Below are positions 1 to 5,187 of a DNA stretch of 5,504 bases, in pieces. Both the position numbers and the translations under genes were made by a program. This DNA comes from JBFMDU01 sp034431935 (GTDB lineage Bacteria; Chloroflexota; Dehalococcoidia; GIF9; JBFMDU01). Below the pieces are notes generated by a model. It had not been told where the DNA came from, searched no databases, and saw only the letters and a list, made by a program, of their open reading frames with translations. The stretch covers positions 1 to 5,504 of the forward strand of contig DAOUCU010000035.1 in assembly GCA_034431935.1 (NCBI GenBank), in the 5' to 3' direction. Each line of letters opens with the position of its first letter. The stretch's first letter is position 1.

Positions 1-260
1 TGGTAACCGAGGGTGTCGACCACCTGCCAGCCGTCCTTCTCCAGGTAGCGTGCCAGCGCCCAGACAAGGAGCTCCCCGTAGTAGCCCGGCGCAATGCCGG
101 CCTCGTAGACGCGCCTTGTTTTGCCCAGGAAACGGTCGGTGGCCGTCCTATTCTTGGCCGCCAGCCGCTGGTGGCGCCCGGGGCCGCGGTCGAGGGCCTC
201 GAGGATTTCCTCCTCATCCCGTTTTCTGGTTTCTTCCGCAAGGTGCTCTTCGGCTTCCAT
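1..260 (-). CDS. Uncharacterised charged protein, 5' part only (runs off the left edge)
   Basis: An open frame runs on the minus strand from an ATG at 260-258 to the window edge, giving 86 codons with no stop. A strong Shine-Dalgarno GGAGG (minus strand, 270-266) lies 5 nt before this ATG, which is why I chose this start. The first 25 or so residues are very rich in Glu, Lys and Arg (for example EEHLAEETRKRDEEEILEAL) and could form a charged helix or coiled coil. They are followed by a more globular part ending GYYGELLVWALARYLEKDGW. Third codon positions are mostly G or C, like the other GC-rich genes here. I do not recognise the family and assign no function. The same frame stays open upstream to 437, so the protein may be longer. 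The gene is divergent from the WYL regulator and shares the 438-610 intergenic region with it. Confidence 0.7.
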   Translation of the reverse strand, partial: MEAEEHLAEETRKRDEEEILEALDRGPGRHQRLAAKNRTATDRFLGKTRRVYEAGIAPGYYGELLVWALARYLEKDGWQVVDTLGY

Positions 261-437
261 CTTCTCCTCCGTTAGCTTTAGCTCAGGTTGATGCTCATGG
301 GAGTTAAGGGTGTTCACCCCGCGGGGGAAGTTCTTCGTGGGACCCGGTGACTTTTTCGAGTTCATCAACCCCCGGTTCAGCAGCTTCTGCTTGCTGGCTT
401 CATTGCTGGTTTCGATATCGTTCTTGAGCTTGCTCAC
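261..437 (-). other. In-frame open extension upstream of the left gene; possible true N-terminus
   Basis: The minus-strand frame of the left gene has no stop until 443-441. Possible earlier starts are GTG at 437-435, ATG at 365-363 and GTG at 317-315. The 59 extra codons read as a plausible polar protein rich in Lys, Asn, Ser and Glu (it begins SKLKNDIETSNEASKQKLLN), and G/C at third positions is high, especially in 365-437. None of these earlier starts has a Shine-Dalgarno as good as that of the ATG at 260; the GTG at 437 has only GAGGG directly against it. So either the protein is about 60 residues longer, or this is a long leader. The plus-strand frame through the same stretch looks like an antisense shadow. 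Confidence 0.45.
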
Positions 438-499
438 CCCTCATCTCAACCTGCACCCCCTTCCCCATCATTCTCAGGGTGTGAGTCTAGCACTACCCG

Positions 500-517
500 T
501 TGACAGCCCCGTGTCAA
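500..517. promoter_or_regulatory. Inverted-repeat operator candidate, copy 1
   Basis: TTGACA (500-505), a 6-nt centre GCCCCG, and TGTCAA (512-517) form an 18-bp inverted repeat with perfect 6-bp arms. Read on the minus strand it is TTGACACGGGGCTGTCAA, which matches copy 2 at 1581-1598 at 15 of 18 positions. It lies in the divergent region between the left gene and the WYL regulator gene, about 35 bp upstream of the proposed WYL -35 box. A spaced dyad of this size is typical of a site for a dimeric HTH regulator, and the neighbouring WYL protein is the obvious candidate (inference). TTGACA also equals a consensus -35, but I see no good -10 at proper spacing on either strand. Confidence 0.7.
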
Positions 518-551
518 AATACCGGGACAGGTCAGGTTGTTTCATGGTTTT

Positions 552-581
552 TTGACTTTTCCCGGTCCCGGCGTCCATAAT
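552..581 (+). promoter_or_regulatory. Sigma70-like promoter of the WYL regulator gene
   Basis: A -35 box TTGACT (552-557) and a -10 box CATAAT (576-581) are separated by 18 nt; each matches the consensus at 5 of 6 positions. Transcription would begin near 588, giving a leader of about 20 nt that contains the Shine-Dalgarno GGAGGAG (601-607) before the ATG at 611. The operator candidate at 500-517 would then be centred about 80 bp upstream of the start site. That position is more usual for an activator, or for control of the divergent gene, than for simple steric repression of this promoter. Confidence 0.5.
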
Positions 582-610
582 CCTGCCAGAGCCGGCCCGG
601 GGAGGAGCGC

Positions 611-1576
611 ATGGAAAGACTGAAAAAGACCGAGCGCATGCTGAGGATCTGGCTCCTGCTCCTGAGAAACCCCCTGCGCTTTACCACCAGAGACCTCGCC
701 CGGAGGTTCGAGGTCAATGTCAGGACGATCTACCGCGACCTGGTCACCCTGGGCAACGAGCTCATGGTCCCCGTATACGAGGAAAGGGCAAGGTGGGCGG
801 TGCGTGAAGAGCACTTCCTGCCGCCGATACGCTTCACGGTGCCTGAAGCGCTGAACATCTTCCTTGCCGCGCGGCTTATGCTGGGCTTCAGCCACCGCTA
901 TGACCCCAACGTGGACTCGACCTTCAGCGTGCTGGCCTCGGTGCTGCCGGCGCCGCTGCGGGAGCAGGTGCAGAAGACACTCGACTGGATGCGTAACCTC
1001 CCCAAAAGCGAGGCCTATTTGAGCGTCATGGCGAGGCTGGCGGAGGCGTGGACTTGCCGGCGCCGGGTAAAGATAACCTACCGGTCCCTGCCGGCCGCCA
1101 GGGCCGCCGAGCGCGTTATCGAGCCATACTTTATCGAGCCGGCGGCGCCGGGCCACTCCAGCTATGTCATTGCCCACTGCCACCGCGCCGGGGAACTTCG
1201 CATCTTCAAGGTGGAGCGCATTGAGGCGATAGAGCTTACCGATGAGACCTACACCATCCCGGCGGACTTTGACGCCAACAGGTATTTCAGCGCGGCCTGG
1301 GGCATCGTGGTGGAGGGGGAGGCGCAGACGGTCAGGCTCAGGTTCGGCGCCGAGCTTGCCCGGCTCATGGAGGAGGCTGTCTGGCACCCCTCGCAGGTGC
1401 TGGAAAGGCGGGCGGACGGTTCGGTCATCATGACGCTCAGGGTCTTTTACACCTACGAGCTGGTCAACTGGATATTGGGCTGGGGAGAAAAGGTGGAGGT
1501 GCTGGAACCGGAAGCACTGCGGAAGGAGGTGCTGCAGACGGCAAGAAAAATGGTGAAAATCTACCGGAAGAAATGA
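611..1576 (+). CDS. HTH / WYL-domain transcriptional regulator
   Basis: This 321-residue protein has the usual length and layout of WYL regulators. A DeoR/HTH_11-type winged helix-turn-helix occupies about residues 5-65, with the recognition-helix stretch FTTRDLARRFEVNVRTIYRD at 24-43. A linker follows, then a WYL domain at about 150-216 (RRVKITYRSL, then LRIFKVERI at 196-204), and a C-terminal WCX domain at about 238-318. In the signature position the usual Trp-Tyr-Leu reads Ser-Tyr-Val (184-186), so the Tyr is kept but the Trp is not. In this family the WYL domain senses a ligand, in studied cases a nucleic acid, and the HTH binds inverted-repeat DNA. WYL proteins often control phage-defence and CRISPR loci. 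Start: the ATG at 611 follows GGAGGAG (601-607) by 3 nt and a plausible promoter. The two matching dyads on either side of the gene are its likely operators (inference). The gene is GC-rich, unlike the cassette that follows. Confidence 0.9.
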   Translation: MERLKKTERMLRIWLLLLRNPLRFTTRDLARRFEVNVRTIYRDLVTLGNELMVPVYEERARWAVREEHFLPPIRFTVPEALNIFLAARLMLGFSHRYDPNVDSTFSVLASVLPAPLREQVQKTLDWMRNLPKSEAYLSVMARLAEAWTCRRRVKITYRSLPAARAAERVIEPYFIEPAAPGHSSYVIAHCHRAGELRIFKVERIEAIELTDETYTIPADFDANRYFSAAWGIVVEGEAQTVRLRFGAELARLMEEAVWHPSQVLERRADGSVIMTLRVFYTYELVNWILGWGEKVEVLEPEALRKEVLQTARKMVKIYRKK

Positions 1577-1580
1577 AACT

Positions 1581-1598
1581 TTGACACAGGGGTGTCAC
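1581..1598. promoter_or_regulatory. Inverted-repeat operator candidate, copy 2
   Basis: TTGACACAGGGGTGTCAC begins 5 nt after the WYL stop codon and ends 5 nt before the GTG at 1603. Its core, TGACAC (1582-1587) and GTGTCA (1592-1597), is a perfect 6-bp dyad around AGGG. It matches the minus-strand reading of copy 1 at 15 of 18 positions. No T-run follows on either strand, so it does not look like a terminator. Its place between regulator and cassette suggests that it gates transcription of the UDG-like gene and those downstream. I do not see a convincing -10 at 16-18 nt from its TTGACA, so where the cassette promoter lies is unresolved. Confidence 0.7.
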
Positions 1599-1602
1599 GG
1601 GG

Positions 1603-2379
1603 GTGGGGAAAAATAAAAATAAACAGGATGGAAGGATGTCTGTCGTTCAGAAGCTGAGACACTACTATAAAGCGAACGGAATTTCTGCACTCCATTTTGA
1701 TTGTCCTCACTATTATGAATGCAAAGCGCATCACAGACGTCTTGTTAAAGCCACGGAAGCCTTTGTTGGGAAGTATTATGAGGCAGTGAACCACAAGTTA
1801 CTTATCGTATCAGCGGACCCTGGATATGCATCCACACGCAAAGCAAGTCGCCATACGTTGGCAATGCGTAGAAATTGTGAATATCGCCCGTCAGGTAACG
1901 AAGAGACCCACTGGTACTGGACACTGAGACTCGCACTGGAAATCTTGAAGCCGTTTAGAGTTTTCCGAGAGGACGTGAACGAAGATAATTTTGAGAAAGT
2001 AGTCCAATATTTTGCCCACACTAATAGCGCCAAGTGTTGTCAAAATAAGCGGGGTAGAGCCCAGGCCGATGACATACTTTTCGAAAATTGCAGGAAGTTC
2101 ATTCTAGGTGAGATAGAGATTATGCAACCGGACCTAATACTCACTCAGGGGGATAAGGCTAAGAGGGTTATAGAAGAAAATTACGAAGACACCGGGGATA
2201 TCATTCCAGGCATGCGGAAGATGCGTGAAACAAGGATAATCTCCGTCGCCGGCCGGCGAGTTCTGTGGATAAACACGTATCATCCAGCGCAAAAGAGAAG
2301 CTATATCAAACGATTTGACTGGCCAAAAAGGGAACGCTATGTGAGGCTGGTGCAAGGCTTCATAAATAGCTACAAGTAA
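1603..2379 (+). CDS. Uracil-DNA glycosylase superfamily protein, Fe-S (family 4/5-like)
   Basis: The protein has 258 residues from the GTG at 1603, or 247 from the ATG at 1636. The ATG may be the true start: it has AGGA at 1625-1628 with 7-nt spacing and avoids a start hard against the operator. UDG-fold landmarks occur in order. LLIVSADPG (66-74) is the motif-A loop, with Asp72 before Pro as in GQDPY of Ung and where family 4 has GEAPG. TNSAKC (140-145) follows, then ENCRKF and IEIMQPDLILTQGDKAKRVI (171-190), the usual 'P-x-hhh-x-x-G-x-x-A' strand and helix. NTYHPAQ (224-230) is the HP active-site loop. Cys34 and Cys40 (CPHYYEC), Cys145 or Cys146, and Cys163 are spaced much like the four [4Fe-4S] ligands of family-4 enzymes. 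The fold normally excises damaged or modified bases from DNA. The substrate here is unknown; sequence around the active site is divergent, so it may not be uracil. The gene is AT-richer than its neighbours, which suggests transfer. Its stop TAA overlaps the next ATG by one base. Confidence 0.75.
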   Translation: MGKNKNKQDGRMSVVQKLRHYYKANGISALHFDCPHYYECKAHHRRLVKATEAFVGKYYEAVNHKLLIVSADPGYASTRKASRHTLAMRRNCEYRPSGNEETHWYWTLRLALEILKPFRVFREDVNEDNFEKVVQYFAHTNSAKCCQNKRGRAQADDILFENCRKFILGEIEIMQPDLILTQGDKAKRVIEENYEDTGDIIPGMRKMRETRIISVAGRRVLWINTYHPAQKRSYIKRFDWPKRERYVRLVQGFINSYK

Positions 2380-2942
2380 TGCCAGGTTTTAGTATGTCAG
2401 ACGTCTATCTTGACATTGAAACCGCCGGCCTGTCATGGCTGAATGCCGAGATAGCGGTCATCGGCATCTACCTGGTCAACGGCAGTGATAGCAGGCTGGT
2501 ACAACCGGTCGGGAAAGAAGTAAGGCTGGATAACCTTCTCAAAATTATTGACGGAGTGAGCACCATCTACATCTATAGTGACAGCTGTCTTGACCTGCCC
2601 TTCATCCATGGCTCACTGGGCGTAGACCCTGAGTCTGTAGCCGACCATCATGACCTGATGCGTGACTGCTGGCAGTGCAATCTGTTTGGTGGTTTCAGGG
2701 CATTACCGGCCCGGACGCCGTCCTGCTCTGGCAGAGATACAGGGATAACGGCGATCTGAAAGGCGCTCGGTTTGCTTACGGGGTGGAACAGACGGGGTAT
2801 AATGAATCCCGTGGTGTTGAGGGAAGGGCTGGAAAACACAGCAATATGCGAAAACTTGCGAAAGGAGATGAAGTACGGAGCAAGCAGTTCTGGTTCGGGT
2901 AGGCATAGATTCGAAATATGGTGGCTGGAACGCCCCGGTTGA
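2379..2942 (+). pseudogene. Broken YprB-type RNase H-like 3'-5' exonuclease (two frameshifts, internal deletion)
   Basis: The ATG at 2379 (TAATG overlap with the UDG-like gene; alternative ATG at 2394) opens a frame with VYLDIETAGL (Asp12, Glu14), IYIYSDSCLDLPFI (Asp72), and HDLMRDCWQCNLFGG (91-105). This matches RNase_H_2/YprB-type DEDD exonucleases. After GGF, near 2696, the frame becomes unrelated and stops at 2757-2759. The expected continuation, QGITGPDAVLLWQRYRDNGD, is found in frame 2 from about 2696. From 2763 the original frame again fits (ALGLLTGWNRRGIMN, then VVLREGLE), ending at TGA 2940-2942. Family members normally have about 15 residues between GG and GITG, so a deletion of roughly 40 bp probably caused the first shift; one extra G near 2762 explains the second. 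The last acidic motif, usually YNrEDV, reads WNRRGI, so that catalytic Asp is missing. I see no slippery heptamer, so programmed frameshifting is unlikely. Sequencing error cannot be excluded. Confidence 0.75.
2861..2867 (+). promoter_or_regulatory. Shine-Dalgarno pointing to the start of the Nmad3-like gene
   Basis: AAAGGAG lies 7 nt before the ACG at 2875, the ideal distance, and that ACG is in frame with the conserved N-terminus of the next gene. The ATG at 2868-2870 abuts this site with no spacing and is in another frame, so it is a poor start candidate. The site therefore marks where the original ATG of the downstream gene most likely stood. Confidence 0.5.
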
Positions 2943-3678
2943 CCTTGATTCAGGGAGATTCGCCTATGTCCCGATACCTGAAAACGAAGTACCAAAGAAC
3001 GGCATAAGAACAAAGCCGCTTCGTGATGGTGAGGGCTGCAGGATAACCTATGAGCAATTCATAAAGCCCTGCGGGAATTTGGGGGTAAGTCTGAGTCAAC
3101 ATCTGTTGGCGGAAGGCAAATATGCCCACCTCGACCCTGACTTCGAGTATCTAACGTACGGGGAGGAAGGCAACAAGGCAAAGCGGTTACGTAACTTGAA
3201 GAACCTGGGTGAGGGTGACCTGCTGGTCTTTTACTCCGGGCTCAGACCTGTCTATGACGGTAAGTTCGATAACAGACCGGGACATCTTTGCTACGCCATA
3301 ATCGGGTTCTACGAAATAGACCACATGGAGTATGCCACAACAATAACGCCCGAACGCTGGAAGGTGAACGCTCACTCCAGACGGGAGCCTCAAGACGATG
3401 ATATTGTATTCTTTGGCAAAAAAGGAAAGTCGGGGAGGTTGAGCAGGTGCATCGATATCGGTGAGTACCATTCGGACGAAGGCACGTACTGGACTAAGAA
3501 GGAGTTTTGCTCTGAATGGGGTGAGCTCAAGCGTATTAAGGATGGGTGCATAGGCATTTTTATTACACGGAGTGGAGCCTTGCCTACCCTTAAAAACCCG
3601 GGACGCTTCTATGAATGGCTTCGCAGAGAGATGAAGAACAAGGAAATCGAACTGATAGAGAAAAATAACCCGGACTAA
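2875..3678 (+). CDS. Nmad3-like (nucleotide modification associated domain 3) protein with apparent ACG start
   Basis: The frame is open from 2872 to the TAA at 3676-3678 and gives 267 residues if read from ACG 2875. It begins xEQAVLVRVGIDSKYGGWN, then PVDLDSGRFAYVPIPENE, and later HLDPDFEYLTYG (85-96), GEGDLLVFYSGLRP (112-125) and HLCYAIIGFYEI (about 137-148). This set of motifs resembles the Nmad3 family. It was named from comparative genomics for its association with DNA base modification genes; its biochemistry is not established as far as I know. There is no ATG, GTG or TTG in frame until TTG 3079, which would discard the most conserved part. An AAAGGAG sits 7 nt before the ACG, so a single T-to-C change of an ATG is the simplest explanation; ACG or CTG (2890) initiation is the alternative. 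The start overlaps the decayed exonuclease tail by 68 nt. Base composition is intermediate, like the rest of the AT-richer cassette. The family call is from memory of motifs and is moderate. Confidence 0.65.
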   Translation, partial: TEQAVLVRVGIDSKYGGWNAPVDLDSGRFAYVPIPENEVPKNGIRTKPLRDGEGCRITYEQFIKPCGNLGVSLSQHLLAEGKYAHLDPDFEYLTYGEEGNKAKRLRNLKNLGEGDLLVFYSGLRPVYDGKFDNRPGHLCYAIIGFYEIDHMEYATTITPERWKVNAHSRREPQDDDIVFFGKKGKSGRLSRCIDIGEYHSDEGTYWTKKEFCSEWGELKRIKDGCIGIFITRSGALPTLKNPGRFYEWLRREMKNKEIELIEKNNPD

Positions 3679-3700
3679 GAATTACCCTCGCAGTGCATCG

Positions 3701-5167
3701 ATGGAACACACTACATTATCCAAGTCCCGCTATCTCAACGGCCTGCAGTGCCCGAAGCTCCTCTGGATAGCCACCAATGAGCCGGAGCGATTGCCGGAGC
3801 CGGATGCTGCCACGCAGCACCGCTTCGACCAGGGGCACCTCGTCGGTGAGCTGGCTAAACGGCTCTACCCCGCCGGGATAGACCTGAAGCCCCAAGACTT
3901 TGCGGCTAACATCACGCTGACGAAAGAGCTTCTTCATCAGAGAAAGCCGCTGTTTGAAGCCGGTGTACTTTCCGGCAGTATCTATGCCAGGGCTGACATC
4001 CTGAACCCGGTGAATGACGCTGAATGGGACATCATTGAGGTCAAGAGTGCCGCCTCGGTAAAGGAAGTCAACTACCATGACGTTGCCTTCCAGAAGCTCT
4101 GCTGGGAAGATGCCGGGGTCAGGATAAGAAGGTGTTTTCTGGCCTGCATCAACAACCAGTACGTCAGGAATGGCGAAATCGACCCGGAAGGACTCTTTAC
4201 CGTCCATGACGTTTCGGAGCCGGTGACCGTGGCGGGTGAGGGCATCAGGGACAGGGTTGCCGCCATGCTCGATATTATCGGCGGGCCGGCCTGCCCGCAG
4301 GCGGACATCGGCCCGCACTGCGGCAACCCTTACCCCTGCCCGCTCGAGGAGTGCTGGCAGGGCCTGCCGGAACACAATGTGTTTACCCTGTATTACGGCG
4401 GCAAGAAGTCGCACGAGTTGTATCAGAGGGGCATCCTCGATATCAATGGCATTCCCGCCAGTTACGGCCTCAACGAGAAACAGCGTATTCAGTGCCGCTG
4501 TGTTGCCGGCGGCCGGCCCCACGTCGACAGAGCGGCCATAAAAGGATTTCTCGCCGGGCTGGAATACCCGCTCTATTTCCTGGATTTCGAGACCTTCGCC
4601 ACGGCGGTACCGCTCTTCGACGGCACCAGGCCGTACCAGAACATCCCCTTCCAGTTCTCCCTGCACGTGCAAAGAACACCCGGGAGCTCACTCAAGCACC
4701 ACTCCTTCCTGGCTGAGGGCAGGCATGACCCGCGCCCGGCGCTTGCGGCAGCATTAAGCAGACTGGTAGGCGGCCGCGGCAGCGTTATCGCCTACAATAA
4801 GTCGTTTGAGGAGGGCGTGCTCAAGGGCCTCGGTGACTTTTTTCCCGGATATGCCGGGTGGGCACGGGGCGTGCTTCCCCGGCTGGTTGACCTGATGGCG
4901 CCCTTCCGCAGTTTCCATTACTACCACCCAATGCAGAAGGGAAGCGCCTCACTCAAGAGCGTGCTTCCGGCGGTCACCGGACTGTGCTACGATGGTATGC
5001 CGATAGGCAGCGGGGACGATGCCAGCCTCGCCTTCCTGACCATCACCTTTGAAGATGTGCCGGAGGATGAGGCCGCAAAAGTGAGGCAGCAGCTCCTTGA
5101 CTACTGCAGGATGGATACCGAAGGGATGGCCATGATAGTGGAGCGGCTCAAGGAGATAGCCGGATAG
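3701..5167 (+). CDS. DUF2779 family nuclease: Cas4/RecB-like PD-(D/E)XK domain fused to a DEDD-type exonuclease domain
   Basis: The protein has 488 residues. The N-terminal half is Cas4-like. LSKSRYLNGLQCPKLLW carries Cys17; YARADIL (Asp99), WDIIEVKSA (Glu113, Lys115) and YHDVAFQ (Gln131) give the PD-(D/E)XK nuclease core. Cys207, Cys213 and Cys218 (PHCGNPYPCPLEEC) would complete a four-Cys [4Fe-4S] cluster with Cys17, as in Cas4 and AddB. The C-terminal half (about 290-488) is the DUF2779 domain, RNase H-like: LYFLDFET (Asp295, Glu297), IAYNKSFEEGVL (364-374), LVDLM (Asp398) and YCRMDTEGM (Asp472). All key residues are present, so two active sites are plausible. Family members have been predicted, not shown, to process DNA ends. 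ATG 3701 lies 22 nt after the previous stop and I see no clear Shine-Dalgarno, so translation may be coupled to the gene before. The return to GC-rich codon use here marks the right edge of the AT-richer block. Confidence 0.85.
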   Translation: MEHTTLSKSRYLNGLQCPKLLWIATNEPERLPEPDAATQHRFDQGHLVGELAKRLYPAGIDLKPQDFAANITLTKELLHQRKPLFEAGVLSGSIYARADILNPVNDAEWDIIEVKSAASVKEVNYHDVAFQKLCWEDAGVRIRRCFLACINNQYVRNGEIDPEGLFTVHDVSEPVTVAGEGIRDRVAAMLDIIGGPACPQADIGPHCGNPYPCPLEECWQGLPEHNVFTLYYGGKKSHELYQRGILDINGIPASYGLNEKQRIQCRCVAGGRPHVDRAAIKGFLAGLEYPLYFLDFETFATAVPLFDGTRPYQNIPFQFSLHVQRTPGSSLKHHSFLAEGRHDPRPALAAALSRLVGGRGSVIAYNKSFEEGVLKGLGDFFPGYAGWARGVLPRLVDLMAPFRSFHYYHPMQKGSASLKSVLPAVTGLCYDGMPIGSGDDASLAFLTITFEDVPEDEAAKVRQQLLDYCRMDTEGMAMIVERLKEIAG

Positions 5168-5170
5168 ATA

Positions 5171-5177
5171 AAGGAGG
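5171..5177 (+). promoter_or_regulatory. Shine-Dalgarno of the ADP-ribosylglycohydrolase gene
   Basis: AAGGAGG lies 10 nt before the ATG at 5188, in the 20-nt gap after the DUF2779 stop codon. There is no room for a terminator or a separate promoter, so the two genes are very probably co-transcribed. Confidence 0.7.
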
Positions 5178-5187
5178 CAGTAGGTCC

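Noticed and set aside
310..555. Plus-strand open frame with a hydrophobic stretch (LLASLLVSISFLSLLT)
   Set aside because: It is antisense to the open extension of the left gene, has no Shine-Dalgarno at its start and runs through the operator and promoter region.
522..571. CCGGGAC (522-528) and GTCCCGG (565-571) as a regulatory hairpin
   Set aside because: The 7-bp arms are 36 nt apart, in GC-rich DNA, mostly upstream of the proposed transcription start; chance is likely.
542..1387. Long minus-strand open frame opposite the WYL gene
   Set aside because: A shadow produced by high third-position GC of the WYL gene; its Pro/Arg/His-rich translation resembles no family.
1581..1598. Dyad after the WYL stop codon as an intrinsic terminator
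   Set aside because: The stem is only 6 bp and no T-run follows on either strand; its sequence match to the upstream dyad fits an operator better.
2580..2589. GACAGCTGTC palindrome as a third operator copy
   Set aside because: Its half-sites are adjacent rather than separated by the 6-nt centre of the other two, and it lies inside the coding sequence.
3716..4672. Long minus-strand open frame opposite the DUF2779 gene
   Set aside because: The plus strand encodes a complete two-domain nuclease with conserved motifs; the antisense frame is a composition artefact.
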